This document shows, piece after piece, positions 48,195 through 59,502 of a DNA stretch of 64,000 nt. Source of the stretch: Aselliscus stoliczkanus. Its lineage: Eukaryota > Chordata > Mammalia > Chiroptera > Hipposideridae. A model generated the notes under the pieces. That model did not search any database and was not told the origin of the DNA. It saw only the letters and a program-made list of their open reading frames with translations. Position 1 is the first letter of the stretch. Every line of letters starts with the position of its first letter. Location of the stretch: NCBI GenBank assembly GCA_033961575.1, contig CM066727.1, positions 121,632,434 to 121,696,433 of the forward strand, written 5' to 3'. The translations under genes were made by a program, and so were the position numbers.

Positions 48195-49125
48195 AAAATA
48201 CTTCATGTTCTCATTTTTTACTCCTTTTTTATCCTAAGAGGCATTCAGAATAATTTTTATGTTAAAAAGCTTTGCTATTAATTTGATTTCAATAGTTAAA
48301 AATGTTGCTTGTATTATTTATGACATGAAGATAATATGGGAAATGTGTTTTTGGCTAAGAATATGGTAAATTTTTCATGTTCTATGTATGCTTAAAATGA
48401 GAGTACATTCTCTGCACAGTACAAAATATTAAATCACTGTATGATATGACTTAAACCACATTAAAAATAATCTTTTATTTATGTAACCTGGAAAAGACTG
48501 AGAAAGATACAGACCTTATATACAACCTATTTAGATTATATTTCAATTCTTATTACCACATCCCAATTTTAATGGTATTGACTCTTTTATCTTGTTCGTT
48601 TTGAGCTCACATACTAGACATGATCTATTTTACCTGATATAGCAAAGTTTTGTTTATATTTATCTACACTTTTACGAATTTCTTTGATCAATTAATCCTT
48701 TCTGATTCTTTTTTTCCCCTGGGTTACTTCCTTTTCATTGAAGTGCCACTGTAGTATTTCCTTATTGCAGATCTATTAATGGTATTTTTTCCGCATTTAT
48801 TGATGTATGTATTTTACCCTCATCCTTGACAGTGCAGTTAGATACAAAAATTAAGTTTACAGTTTTTTTTACCACAGGGCTTTGACTCCTCCACATTCCA
48901 TTTCTCTTGTTGAGAATTCTGTTGTCAACTTTTGTTCGTTTGCAGATAATCTGTCTTTTTTCTCTAGTTGCTATTAAAATATTTTATTTATTCTTAGTCT
49001 TTTGCAGTTTCACTTTGGTAGGACTAGATATGCATGTCTTTTATTTATATGGTTCAGGATGCATTATGATCCCTGAATCTTCATTAATTTTAAGACACCT
49101 TAGGCACTATGACCATTTACTTGGG
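48195..49125 (-). mobile_element. Possible L1M/HAL1 fragment, antisense, in AT-rich DNA
   Basis: From about 48,600 the T-rich words (CTTTGATCAATTAATCCTTT, TTGAGAATTCTGTTGTCAAC, TTCTCTAGTTGCTATTAAAA, TTGCAGTTTCACTTTGGTAG, TTATGATCCCTGAATCTTCA) resemble reversed L1 ORF1 or its neighbour. 48,195-48,600 shows nothing I can name. Confidence 0.4.
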
Positions 49126-49129
49126 AAAA

Positions 49130-51060
49130 AGGGAATTCCAGACAGTTCAAGGGCTCTTGGTCCCAGGGCTGGAGGTGACATTAATATCTGAGAACTGAAG
49201 TACTATCAGGGCCCCATTGTTAGAGTGGAGGCATATGAGGGCGGTAATGGAGTCTTGTCCAAGTCTGATTTACACTGAGTCTAGTGGGTCCACAGATACA
49301 CCCAGTATCCACTACTACAGTTCCTGAATGTAAAATTGGCATCAACATATTTGGAAGTTGAATTAGCCCCTACATTAGATTTGGCCCACATTGGCAGGTG
49401 GGATAAAATCTAACAGGGAGAGGAGCCACATGGAAACCTCTGACACTGCATCCCTACACCAGCCATGAGAGTAAATAAAAAATGATTACATGTCAAAAGA
49501 TGGCAGATATTGACCCTTTCGTATTTCTTACAGAAATTGGAGAGGCCCTGGAGAATGATTTTAGGTTATAGCCAGCTGAACTAAGTAGTAGCCCTGATCA
49601 CAGAAGCCATGTAAGACATGGTATTTTTATTACAGCAGAATAATATGACCTCAGTTACAAGGACTTATGGGCTAAATTGTTCCCCCTCCCCCGCATTCAA
49701 ATTATATGTTGAAGTCCTAACCTCCAGTACCTCAGAATGTGACTATACTTGGGAGGAGGCTCAACAAACATTCATTAGGAAAAGGTATTGAAAAATCAAT
49801 CAAAGCAACTTGGTCAACTGACATTAGCAGTTTTGTCATTGACCACTCGATACAATGGGCCACAGAGGCTGCAATAGAAGTTATGCATGGACTCCCATGT
49901 ACCATGGCCAGTATGGTAATGGCTGCCTTTTCAACAACAGAGGCCAATGCTGAGCCTGATAATGTGTTTTTCCTCCAGGGGATTATCTGGGAGGAGGGTA
50001 ATTATACTGGACTTTTTCTACTTAAGAGAACCAGTGACTTAATTTGGGTATGTGTTTGCCTTTCCTACCCACATATTCTCAGCCAGCACTACTTCTGTAG
50101 TGGCTTAGAGACTCTTTGTTCCCACAGATATGGAATGTGATCTGAACAGGGGACCCACTTCACAACAAAGGAGATAAAGGAGGAGTGGCACTATGACAAT
50201 GGGAATACGCTGTCTGCATTTCACATCCCACCATCCAGAAGTTGCCATTCTGATAGGGCATTAGGCAAAGTGATGAAGGTACACCTGAAGTGACATTGCA
50301 GTGAAGATGCACCTGATGTGGGACACCTAAAGAGACAATACTCTACAAAGATGGCATACTACCTTCTGGCATTCCGTATGCACACTGAATCAGAGACCTC
50401 CATGTCCTCCTATTTCTTTCATGGGAAGAATACATCAGAGTAGGTACAAAGGTTGGGCAAAATGTGATACCACTTTCCCTCATTCCCAGTGGCATAACAA
50501 AGGACTTTGTACTTCCTGTTCCTGAAGGACTGAAGGTCCTGATCCCTAAGGAATCAAGCTCTCCAGGAGACAAAATAAGGATCCCACTGGAACTACAAGC
50601 TATGGCTGCCACCTAAGCACTTAGGATTCCTTCTCCAGCAGGCAAGAAGGGGAGTCATGGTATTGGCATTGGTGAGTAACCCTAATCAGAAAGGCAAAGT
50701 AGGGTTTAGAAATATTTATGCGGAGGCAAGTGAACAGCTTGGATGCTTCTTGGTATTCCCTTGATCACCTGTGACAGTGACTGTATAAAAGCACAATCCC
50801 ACCTGAGCATAGCATGGTTACCAGGATCTTAGACTTGGGAAAGAGAGTTTGGGCCACACCATCAGGTAAGCCACCAAGACTGGCAGAGGTTCTAGCTGGG
50901 CACAAAAGGAAATTAGAATGAATAGGAAAGGTAGAAGACAAGTGCCAGTGGTGGTCCTGAATATAGCTGCGTCACTAAGGTTCATCCCACTAATCTCCCT
51001 CCTCTAAGTTGCCCCCAAGAAAGAGAGGTCCATGAGAACCCTTGAGGAGAGCTGCTCCCC
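49130..51060 (+). mobile_element. ERV internal region (class III-like), sense
   Basis: Around 50,122-50,260 the translation reads LCSHRYGM, a stop, then SEQGTHFTTKEIKEEW, which fits the integrase core motif around the second catalytic Asp, here changed to Glu in one position and broken by a stop. Upstream codons at 49,820-49,900 and downstream frames to about 50,600 are decayed. An MST-like LTR scrap at 49670-49757 (GGGCTAAATTG, TTGAAGTCCTAACCTCCAGT, ACCTCAGAATGTGACTATAC) lies within it. Dead provirus remnant. Confidence 0.5.
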
Positions 51061-51604
51061 AAATGCATATGGAAAAGTGAATCTTTATGGCACAAGAGGT
51101 AGACAGAAATAGTCATTGAATTGTCTCTGCCAGATTATTTAAAAAAAAAGAATTTTCTGTTCTGTTGCAAGAAATGCAGTTAGGAGGACAGCTTCCAGCC
51201 TCGCTGCCTTCAGGATCTGCTTCAGCTTTCAGGTTGAGGCTTTGTTTGTCCTGAGCAACTCTTGGCAAAGACTGAGCACAGAAGGAATACTAGGTCTGGT
51301 CAGTTCTGCCCAACACAGGATTCCTCTAACTCTTCTTTGTTCCAAAGCTGCCATTGGTTTGGCTAAGACTTATTCCCATTTGTGTCATGGTCTGAGGCTC
51401 TTCCCGCCTCTTCTGCTTCCTCCTCACTTTCTTTTCACTTTTCACAGATTTGAAGGCATTGCAGACTTTCTCATCAGATCTGAAGGCATCCCATCTATTT
51501 TCTTTCTTAATCATTTTATCTCCCACTGGAGCTCGACTCCAATAAATTGTTTTCACCCTTAAATTTGTTTCAGTATCTGTTTCCTAGAGGTCCTAAATGA
51601 CATA
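51061..51604 (+). mobile_element. ERV LTR (probable 3' LTR), sense
   Basis: Follows the ERV internal remnant in the same orientation. Near its end a CCAATAAATTGTTTTCACCC poly-A signal region (AATAAA at 51541-51546) is followed by GTTTCAGTATCTGTTTCCTA and GAGGTCCTAAATGACA, a common LTR ending. The start is approximate. A 106-codon plus-strand frame inside it (51242-51562) has no known domain. Confidence 0.5.
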
Positions 51605-53900
51605 GAATTCCAGAATGTGTTGCAAATAGGTTTTTTTAAAGTTTATTTAGTATCAAGTTAAATTTCAGCTGAAGGGCCGATTTTTTCCCTCCCTTTCTTG
51701 TCATGCTCCTATTTTATCCCCTTATTTTATTTCACTTTTTTTCCCTTGACATCTTGATTTTTGCTTTGCAGTCTTGTTGTAAGGATATTACTTCATTAAC
51801 TTATTATAATTCCTTGTGATATATGTAATGTCCAATTTTATCTGTATAAATCAGTATTTTTCTGGTGATTTTTCTCCAAGGTGGGTTTTTGTCTTCCTTT
51901 AATTCTTTTTATAATATTGTTAAATAGAATCTGTTACTTTTTAAAATTATTATTCATCTTTGAATGAGGAGTCAGAGAAAAGCTGAGCCATGTTCCAAGC
52001 ACAAAAGAATTTTTCCTGGTTCATGTAAAGTTCTTTATAGCACAAGGTTATGTGAGTAAGTGACGTGTTTCTTCCTGTTCAAAAGTGATTGACACCTGCA
52101 GCACGGCTCCCCTGTTCCACTCACCTCCATTTGTTTTCTGAACACAGGTGTACCTTGTACATCTACACTGGGCAGCTGCATCCTTCCTTCTTGAACTGCA
52201 ACTAAGTCCTGGGGAGTGCTTGCAGATGCACCCTGTTTCCATCATTCAGAATGAGGGCTAGCTGTTTTTTCCTTCTATGACACGTTAGCTACTTGGGCTC
52301 TAAATGGGCACTAAATGCGCTCTGCCAGCCTTTCCTGAAACTGGCAATTCTGTTTAACGTTTGTGGTATTTGGAAAACCATCCTCTCACATCATAGTTTG
52401 TGATTTGCAATTTTCTCAAAAATGGAAATTGCATTTCTGTCTTTCTTTCTCTTTATTGTTTGAGGGGGTTCTGAGGTAGGGAAAAAGGTAGAGTGGTCTA
52501 TTCCAAGATTTTAAAACTACAAGTTCTGTTATTCATATTTTACACATAATACATTGGGGTTAAGATTTTTGAAATGATTAAACAATGTATTTTTCACTTT
52601 TTCTCTTAATCATACTGTTCTGATTCGTTCTATACATTGAAACAATGACATTTATCACTTCAGGTGGGGAGAGAAAACATCACCGGGAATATTAAAAAAA
52701 ACAAAAAACTGCCCATCTTCTTGTCTCAAATCTAGTTTTCTCAAGAGTCTAGTGAGATAACAGGCTCCATATTTATGCATTGTTTTAAAAGAAAATAAAT
52801 GAATAAATAATAAAAATCTTTCCTAAGTTATGCCAAAAAATTGGGGGGCTCTAACTATAGGTTTTTCCTTTAACTATAGCTCATAGAGCATAAATAATAT
52901 GACACAAAAGAAGATCCCCTATGGTAGGAATAGTGCCCTCACATAAGAATAAGAGGAATAGAGAATGAGAGGACTACAGGTTGTAAGTATCTGGGCTGTA
53001 TCCTTGTAACCAGAATATGTGACCAAATAAAGTTTCAACAGGTGATAGAAACACTAAGGTAGGTGTTGTTGTATCTATCTAGCTATTCTTTGCATAGGAA
53101 CATGCAAGTTATCTCAGGAAAACTGTAAGCCCTGTGGTTAATCTGGCATTGTAGCAATGAGGAGAAATCCCAGCACTAAATAAAATTGGCTAAGAAGATA
53201 GCATGTGAGTCTGAGAGAGGATTCCTAGTTCTCTATAATTAGTAGAACAAGGGGAAAATCCCTAAATTCTAAATGCCCAGAACAGAAGAGCTGAGGCAAT
53301 TGCTGTGCTAGGAGAAGGCTGGCCTTGGGACAAAGAAGCCTCACAGTGTGATGACCTTGAGATCAGAGACCACAGCAAGTCAGAAATTTCTCAGGAATAA
53401 TTGCCATTATAGCATTCTTTAATTAGCTAAATTCTCAGAGGCTGAAAGCACAAGTATGCAGATGATAGATTAAGACAAATCTGCTGGACGGCAGCTGAGA
53501 TCAGCAGGGAAATATAAGATGATAGGGAGATCAAAGCTCCTTTTCTCTGATTCCAAAACATATTTAGATCCTTCCCTGTATCCAGGCACCATTTCAGGAA
53601 GGAACAGGGAAGGAGAGCCTGATGCTAAAGAAAAAAAGCCAGATGAGGAGTAAGAGCTCTGAAGTGACTTAAAGAAGCTCTTTTAAACCTTAAGAAACCG
53701 AAATATGTTTAATTGGCAAGTCTATAATTTTTCTGTCAAAAAGTAGAGAAATAGAGCCATAGGAATATGATGAGATCAGTTGTGTAAGATTTAATGTTTT
53801 GATTTGTTTCTGCATATAGAGCTACACAAAATTGAAGTTATATTTTACATGTAAAATTTTACTGTTTTCTTAATATTATAAAAATCATTTTTTATCTTAT
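51605..53900. other. Unassigned sequence
   Basis: 51,640-52,000 is T-rich and may be a reversed L1 scrap. The rest, to 53,900, shows no repeat or gene I can support. Confidence 0.45.
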
Positions 53901-53914
53901 TAAAACTATTTGTA

Positions 53915-54243
53915 GGATGTGAGGGCGATCTGGCTGCGACATCTGTCACCCCATTGATCGCCAGGGTTGATTCGGCTGATCTGGCTGGCTAGGCGGGTGT
54001 CCCCTTCCTCCCTCACCGCTCCATGTGCGTCCCTCCCGAAGCTGCGCACTGGGTCGAAGAGGACGACCTTCCCCGATAGAGGAGAGGACCTTCTTCGGTC
54101 AAGGGTATACGGGTACCTGCGCTCGCCTGCTAGAACCTCCAAACAAGCTCGCAATTTCCATTTGTAGGAGAATGTAGGGTAGTCAAGCTTCCAAGACTCC
54201 AGACACATCCAAATAGGCGCTGCATGTGGCAGTCTGCCTTTCT
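53915..54243 (+). pseudogene. RN7SK: 7SK snRNA retrocopy, near full length
   Basis: Starts GGATGTGAGGGCGATCTGGC and runs to GGCAGTCTGCCTTTCT, so about 329 of the usual ~331 bases are present. 7SK is the RNA that holds P-TEFb inactive with HEXIM and LARP7. The 5' hairpin region (GATCTGGCTGCGACATCTG and its partner GATCGCCAGGG) is unchanged as far as I can recall. Differences cluster in the middle (CGCACTGGGTCGAAG, GAGAGGACCTTCTTCGG, GGGTACCTGCGCTCGCC) and one base is lost near AAATAGGCGC. An A-rich tail and a perfect 13-bp duplication AAAACTATTTGTA (53902-53914 and 54262-54274) show L1-driven insertion at a TT|AAAA site. No snRNA promoter (PSE, TATA) is expected upstream, so it is most likely silent. 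Open frames across it are not genes. Confidence 0.96.
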
Positions 54244-54274
54244 AAAAAAAAAGAAAAGAAAAAAACTATTTGTA

Positions 54275-54925
54275 AACATCTATTTTAATAGATGCCTTTC
54301 ATACTACTTGAGAAGGCAGTTTCTTTTGCCTTCCTAGTCTGAATTTATGTATCAGAATCTTTAATAACCTATAATCAGTTTTCTTGTCTTATTTGAGATC
54401 TAGCTTTTTTCCCCAAACACCTTACCAATTGCCCCATCTCCTTCTACTGAATAATTCATCTTTGCTTCACTGATTAATGTTTCTACTTTAGTAAACATTG
54501 AATTAAATAATAGAATTTATTTTTAGTTAGACTAATTGTGCACACTTTCTGTACTGATTTAATAATTATAGTTTTGGAATATGTTTTAGTATTTGGGAGA
54601 GTTAATCTTGTTCAACAGTGTTCTTTTCATTGTTCTTAAATTCTTTCCACTTTTTTTCATGTAGATAAACTTTGAAATTATATTGTCAAGGTTTAAAAGG
54701 AAAATGTTGCTTGCTATTATTTTCACTGGCGTTTGATTAGATATGTGCATTAATTGTTGTTCCTCATCTGGAATGTGGCATACCTCTACATTTATGTATT
54801 TTTTGCATATGTCTAATTTTTTTTCTTGTTCTTTGGTTTTTTTTCTTTTGACAATCAGGTCACACATGACTTTTTTAAGGTAATAGTTATATTACTTCTC
54901 TCTTTTAATATATTTGTAGTAGTAT
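54275..54925. other. Unassigned T-rich sequence
   Basis: T-rich DNA, perhaps an old reversed L1; not proven. Confidence 0.4.
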
Positions 54926-54940
54926 ATAAAAACTATATTA

Positions 54941-55377
54941 GGGCCGGCCGAGTGGCGCATTGGTTAAGCGCTGGTTTTGGGATGCCAGCGGCCCCGGTTC
55001 AGATCCCACATGAGGGCCAGTGACACTGCCCTCTACAGCTAACAACAGCTCCACCTGGAGCTGGGCTGTGCGAGCCCCGGTGATGGTGTGGGCTGCAGCC
55101 CCTGCTGCAGTGGGCTGCCATAGGCTGCAGTGAGTGGCCCGCAGCCAGTGTGAGCAGCTGGCAGCCAGCGTGAGCTGCCAATAGCCGAGGTGAGCGACAT
55201 CCAGAGGCCAGCGACCGATCTGCCTCATCCGGGAAGAGCGCAATGACGATACCAACAGTGAAGCAACATCCTCCACAACTAAACTGAAGAACAAGAAGAC
55301 GGCAACTTGTCTGTTCCCCTTCCCCGATCCCCAACACTGTTCCCCTCCACCAATTCCCCAATAAAAAAAAAATAAAA
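54941..55377 (+). mobile_element. Long-form tRNA-derived SINE
   Basis: GGGCCGGCCGAGTGGCGCAT starts the head, with GGTTCAGATCCCACATGAGG as B-box region and GACACTGCCCTCTACAGC leading into a GC-rich body of repeated CAGCC, AGTGAGTGG and GTGAGCTGCC words. The tail TGTTCCCCTTCCCCGATCCC, CAACACTGTTCCCC and CAATTCCCCAATAAAAA ends the element. The duplication AAAAACTATATTA stands at 54928-54940 and 55378-55390. This copy is the best reference of the long form here. Minus-strand frames in it are artefacts. Confidence 0.96.
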
Positions 55378-55390
55378 AAAAACTATATTA

Positions 55391-57060
55391 ATTTGTTGTA
55401 TATTTTATATGTAGGGTCATTTACAGAACTCTTACTGGTTCTAACAATTTTATGAGTGGATCATTACTGGCTTTTTAGTTATTCCTTATATTTTATTTAG
55501 GATCACTTCCTGGTTTACAATAGATGTGCCCTGTTTCCATTTGATATCTGGGCTCATAGATCAACGCTTCTGCTTCTGCCTGCTTTAATGATGCAGTGCA
55601 TTTTTAGCTTGCAGTAATAGTGCCTTCTTATTCATGGGTCCAAGGGTGATGGTGTGCATTGCATCAAACAATGCCATAAAAAATGCATTAGTTATAGTGT
55701 ATTAATAATAGCTGTATTCACAAAAATCAATTAAACAAGATTATATATTTTAGAAGTTTCCAGTGTCCTACAACTATAAGCCATAATTTGTGGTATACAG
55801 CACAAGTGACAAAATGTACAAAGAGCCTGTGGCCCGTTGAAAGATTATTGCTTCCAACAGATCAGCCCTTGCTTACAGTCCAAAGGCTGAAAATGCCATG
55901 TCTCCTTTAAAAAGTCAGTTCAGGCCCAGTTGCTCTGGGCAGCATCAGCTATCTGGAAGGATCCAGCCAATATCTTCTCAATTGGATCTACCTGAGTGGG
56001 GGTAGGTAGGGAAGGAAAACAACACTTTTAAAGGAAACATTCTTCTCTTGACTTCATAACTACCAGATATTCCTAACTAGATAAGGATTCCTTCTACTGG
56101 GACACTTGAATGTAGAGGAAAAACCACTCATAGAAACAAGACAGGGGGTTGGTATCGTTTTCCTGTGGAGGTTTCCTGGAATCCAACACAGGGGTTCTTA
56201 CCTACTTAGGTTAGCTCTGTCTCCATCCTAATAGAGCAATCAGTAGCCTAGACCTTCAATGGTTGTCATCCCTAGGACTCTAGTTGTTAGCAGAGCCCCC
56301 CACAGGTTTGCTGTCAGTTGTGCTTCCTTTGTTCCTGCCTTTTGTCTAAGAGTCACTGACTTGATGCAGCTTTAGCAGAGATAAAATAATGATATCTGTT
56401 AATATTCACAGGGGTCTGAGTGGGAGGCTTGGCATCACAGTAACTCAGAAAAAGATTAAAAAGGTGGAACTAGCAAACAGCAGCGGAGCACAAAAGCTGC
56501 AACTTTATTTGGAGTTGCTCTAGTTGAACAACAAAGGAAACAGTTTGAGTCATTTGGCCTCTATTGTGCTGAAGTGATGGGGTTATTTTGGTTGTGCTCT
56601 AGCTATTCCTTTTACAGCATCAAATAGAAATGGATCAGTCCATGCCCTAATGTATACATTTGGCTCATAATACAGTTTGCATTTAAATCAAAGCCTAAAA
56701 TAGACTCTCGAACTGTGCAGAAGTCAAACAAGTAGAAGTGAGAATGTTGAGTGCTTTTTGTCCTTCATTCAAAAGCACATAAGTTGCTAAATATACACTT
56801 TTCAATTGTTATCTGTCCTACTGAGACCATCGCAAGAGTTCAGTTTCTCTTCAATCACACTGAAATGATGCACTTTTGTCTGCTGCTGTGTTAAGTCCCT
56901 ATTATCTCTAAATGTGTTTCCCCAGTAATACTAAAAGATGTCCAGTAAAACACCAGGAGGCTTCAAGGTTGTTGTTTCTTTCTTTCTCCTTCTTTCATTG
57001 CTACTATTTTCCCCCCTGTTTTTATGAGGATTCACAGATATAGTCCAGCTTTACTCTTCT
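55391..57060. other. Unassigned sequence
   Basis: No repeat or gene I can support. 55,850-56,560 is less AT-rich than its flanks without any further clue. Confidence 0.45.
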
Positions 57061-57064
57061 ATAT

Positions 57065-57430
57065 CAATGATTGTTAACTGGTGCAATTTTGCTCCCCAGG
57101 AGACATATGGCAATGTTTGGTTGCAGTTTTCTTTTTTTTTGTTTTTTTTTTTTTTTGTTTTTTTTTTTTTTTTTGAGAGCAGTGTCACTGGCTCTCATAC
57201 GTGGGATCCGAACCAGGGCTGCTGGCTTCCCAAGCCAGCGCTCAATCACCGTGCCACTCGGCCGGCCCTGGTTGCAGTTTTGATTGTCAAAACAGTGCAA
57301 GGTTTGCTACTGGCTAGTGGGTAAAGATTAGAGGTGCTGCTAAACACCCTATATTGCACAGGACATCACCCACAACAAAGATTTATTCTACCTAAATATC
57401 AACAGAGATGAGGCTGAAAAACCCTGTCTA
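57065..57430 (+). mobile_element. MER5A-like hAT-Charlie MITE, split by a short SINE
   Basis: CAATTTTGCTCCCCAGGAGA and CATATGGCAATGTTTGG precede the SINE. GATTGTCAAAACAGTGCAAG, GTTTGCTACTGGCTAGTGGG, AGAGGTGCTGCTAAACACCC and GCACAGGACATCACCCACAA follow it, ending in GAAAAACCCTGTC. The element carries only the Charlie MITE consensus, no transposase. Confidence 0.85.
57131..57268 (-). mobile_element. Short head-only SINE, minus strand
   Basis: Flanked by TGGTTGCAGTTTT at 57118-57130 and 57269-57281. A 40-base T-rich run with a few G interruptions is the reversed A-tail. The body reads AGCAGTGTCACTGGCTCTCA to CCACTCGGCCGGCC. Inserted in the MER5A copy, so younger than it. Confidence 0.95.
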
Positions 57431-57434
57431 GGAG

Positions 57435-57990
57435 AAGCAAACAAGGCTGATTAAGCTTAACTTTTACATGATTTTTAGAGAAGGTGAATTGACATGTTTT
57501 CACTCTGTGATTTTGAATTTGGATAAGGGGATTACCGTCATGTAGGGTTTTTAGAGATGGAACTTTCCATGAAGTTACTAATGAACCATCAAAATTCCTA
57601 TTTCTAAAAATCAGAATGTCATTTTTCTATTTCATATTTCCCTCACATGTTGCTGATGCATCTAACTGGAGAGATTTTTCTTGTGATAGAAAAATAGCAC
57701 TAAAATTATTTGCAGTTTCATTTACCTGGCACGAGTGACATTTAAAACAATTTTAAGGTTTTGAATGTTTCTGAGAAGGGTAATTTTTTTATGCATACTT
57801 CAATTTTATCAAAGCAAAGTGAGGAGAGTCTACCGAAACCTACTTACCTAGTTAATTTCATGTACTTATATTTTCCCAGTTACACTTGAATTTTATTCTT
57901 ACAACATTTTTACTTTTTATCCTTACTTTTTACAAGGGTTTGGACAGCAACTGTCAGTATTTGAACTTTTTCATATAATAAAATCCCTCT
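57435..57990. other. Unassigned sequence
   Basis: No supportable feature. Confidence 0.5.
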
Positions 57991-57992
57991 AC

Positions 57993-58345
57993 TGCTATAG
58001 ACTGAATGTTTGTGTCCTCTAAAATTCATACATGGAAATCCTAATCCTTAATGTAATGATATCTAGAAATGGAGCCTTTGGGAGGTAATAATTAGGCCAT
58101 GAGGGTGAAGCCTTCATGACAGGGTTAGTGCCTTACAAGGAGAGTAAGAAGAAACAGGACAGTGTTACCCACCCTACTCCCCCATGTGAGGATATAACAA
58201 GGAAGAAGGCTTTAGCCAGAAAACAAATCTGCCTGCATTTTGATTTGGAAATCTTCACCCTCCAGAGCTGTGAGAAACAAATTTCTGTTTTCAGGCTACC
58301 CAGTCTATGTCAGTTTTCTTGAAGAAGCCCAAACAAACTGAGACA
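57993..58345 (+). mobile_element. MST-type MaLR LTR, nearly complete
   Basis: Starts TGCTATAGACTGAATGTTTG, then TGTCCTCTAAAATTCATACA, ATGGAGCCTTTGGGAGGTAA, AATTAGGCCATGAGGGTGAA, GAGCTGTGAGAAACAAATTT, CTGTTTTCAGGCTACCCAGT and ends AAACAAACTGAGACA. About 350 bp, typical MST/MLT1 length. Confidence 0.88.
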
Positions 58346-58761
58346 TCTACAAAACATGGACAAGTAGTATGCATAATAACAGTTCAGAAAAACTCTTGGT
58401 CCAGGGCACAGCATGATCAAGGCCAATCAATGATATCTTCATGCATAGAATGACTGGGGCCAATCGTTACACTAGCCAATCGTTACACTAGTTAGGGAGG
58501 CATTAAAAAATATGTCTTGTGATACTTGTATTCACATCTAGTATGAAGTCAGGTAAATGCACATTTTATCTACACCTAGACCTTTTTCTCAAGTCTCCAA
58601 AATTAGATTTACATATTACAAGAAAATTGTTTTAAGTCTTTCTAAAATAATGCAAACACAGGAAAATATGTGCTTGTTTAGAGACCCCTACTAGACATGA
58701 AATATATAATCTGTTATATCCCCAAACGTATCAATAGAAAGAAAATATGTCAATATTTAAA

Positions 58762-58985
58762 GCAGCGCTTCTCACCTGGGGATATGTCTGCCCCACCAGG
58801 GGACATATAACAACATCTGTAGACATTTTTCATTGTCACAGTTGGGGCAGAGAGGGCTTGCTACTGGCATCTAGTGGATGGAGGCCAGGGAAGCTGCTAA
58901 GTTGCCCACAGTGCACAGGACAGCTCCCCACAACACGCATTATCCAATGCCAAATATCAATAGTATTGATATTAGAAAAACCCTC
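58762..58985 (+). mobile_element. MER5A-like hAT-Charlie MITE
   Basis: GCGCTTCTCACCTGGGGATA, CCACCAGGGGACATATAACA, GCTACTGGCATCTAGTGGAT, GGAGGCCAGGGAAGCTGC and GTGCACAGGACAGCTCCCCA follow the consensus, ending GAAAAACCCTC. The plus-strand open frame from 58747 to 59301 starts in this element and has no domain, so I do not call it a gene. Confidence 0.88.
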
Positions 58986-58989
58986 ATTT

Positions 58990-59495
58990 GAAGCACAAAA
59001 AACAAAAATCAGTGCTTCAGAAGAGTCCACTCCTTTCAATGCTATCACCGCCAGAGCAAACAATGAGACTAGAAAACATGTTACTAAAAAAAGAATGTCA
59101 TTTTTTTTCCCTTTAAGGGAAACAGATTTTGAATGTAGTGTTCATGATAAAGACAGTGTATGTTTGGCAATATATAAAGCATATAAACACATAAAGCAAA
59201 TTAAAGGCTGCACTGCGGTTTTTATTCTCATTTTTCTCCACATTAGGCATGCTCCCACAGTGTACAGGCTTAAAAGGCAAAGTAGTCTTCCAGGTACTTG
59301 AGAGTGCAGATCATTCCAGAAGCAAATCCTAGACAAATCCAATTCAAAATTACTCCAAAAAAATTCTCCTGAGGCTGACTCATTCTTGGATTGTACCCAC
59401 AGGATGCCCTTCAACTGATGTCTCACCTAATAAATACAGCAACAAAACCCCTGATCAGTAATGCTTTTGCATGCTCAAACTATAAAACTTGAGTA
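58990..59495. other. Unassigned sequence
   Basis: No supportable feature. Confidence 0.5.
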
Positions 59496-59502
59496 AGACA
59501 TA

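Noticed and set aside
49739..50140. Possible intact protein of 133 codons
   Set aside because: It ends in the decayed integrase word of an ERV and begins within LTR-like sequence; no intact domain.
53906..54208. Opposing frames of 100 and 66 codons
   Set aside because: They lie entirely in the 7SK RNA retrocopy.
58747..59301. Longest plus-strand frame (184 codons)
   Set aside because: Its first third is a MER5A element and the rest has no domain, splice context or codon signal; chance frame.
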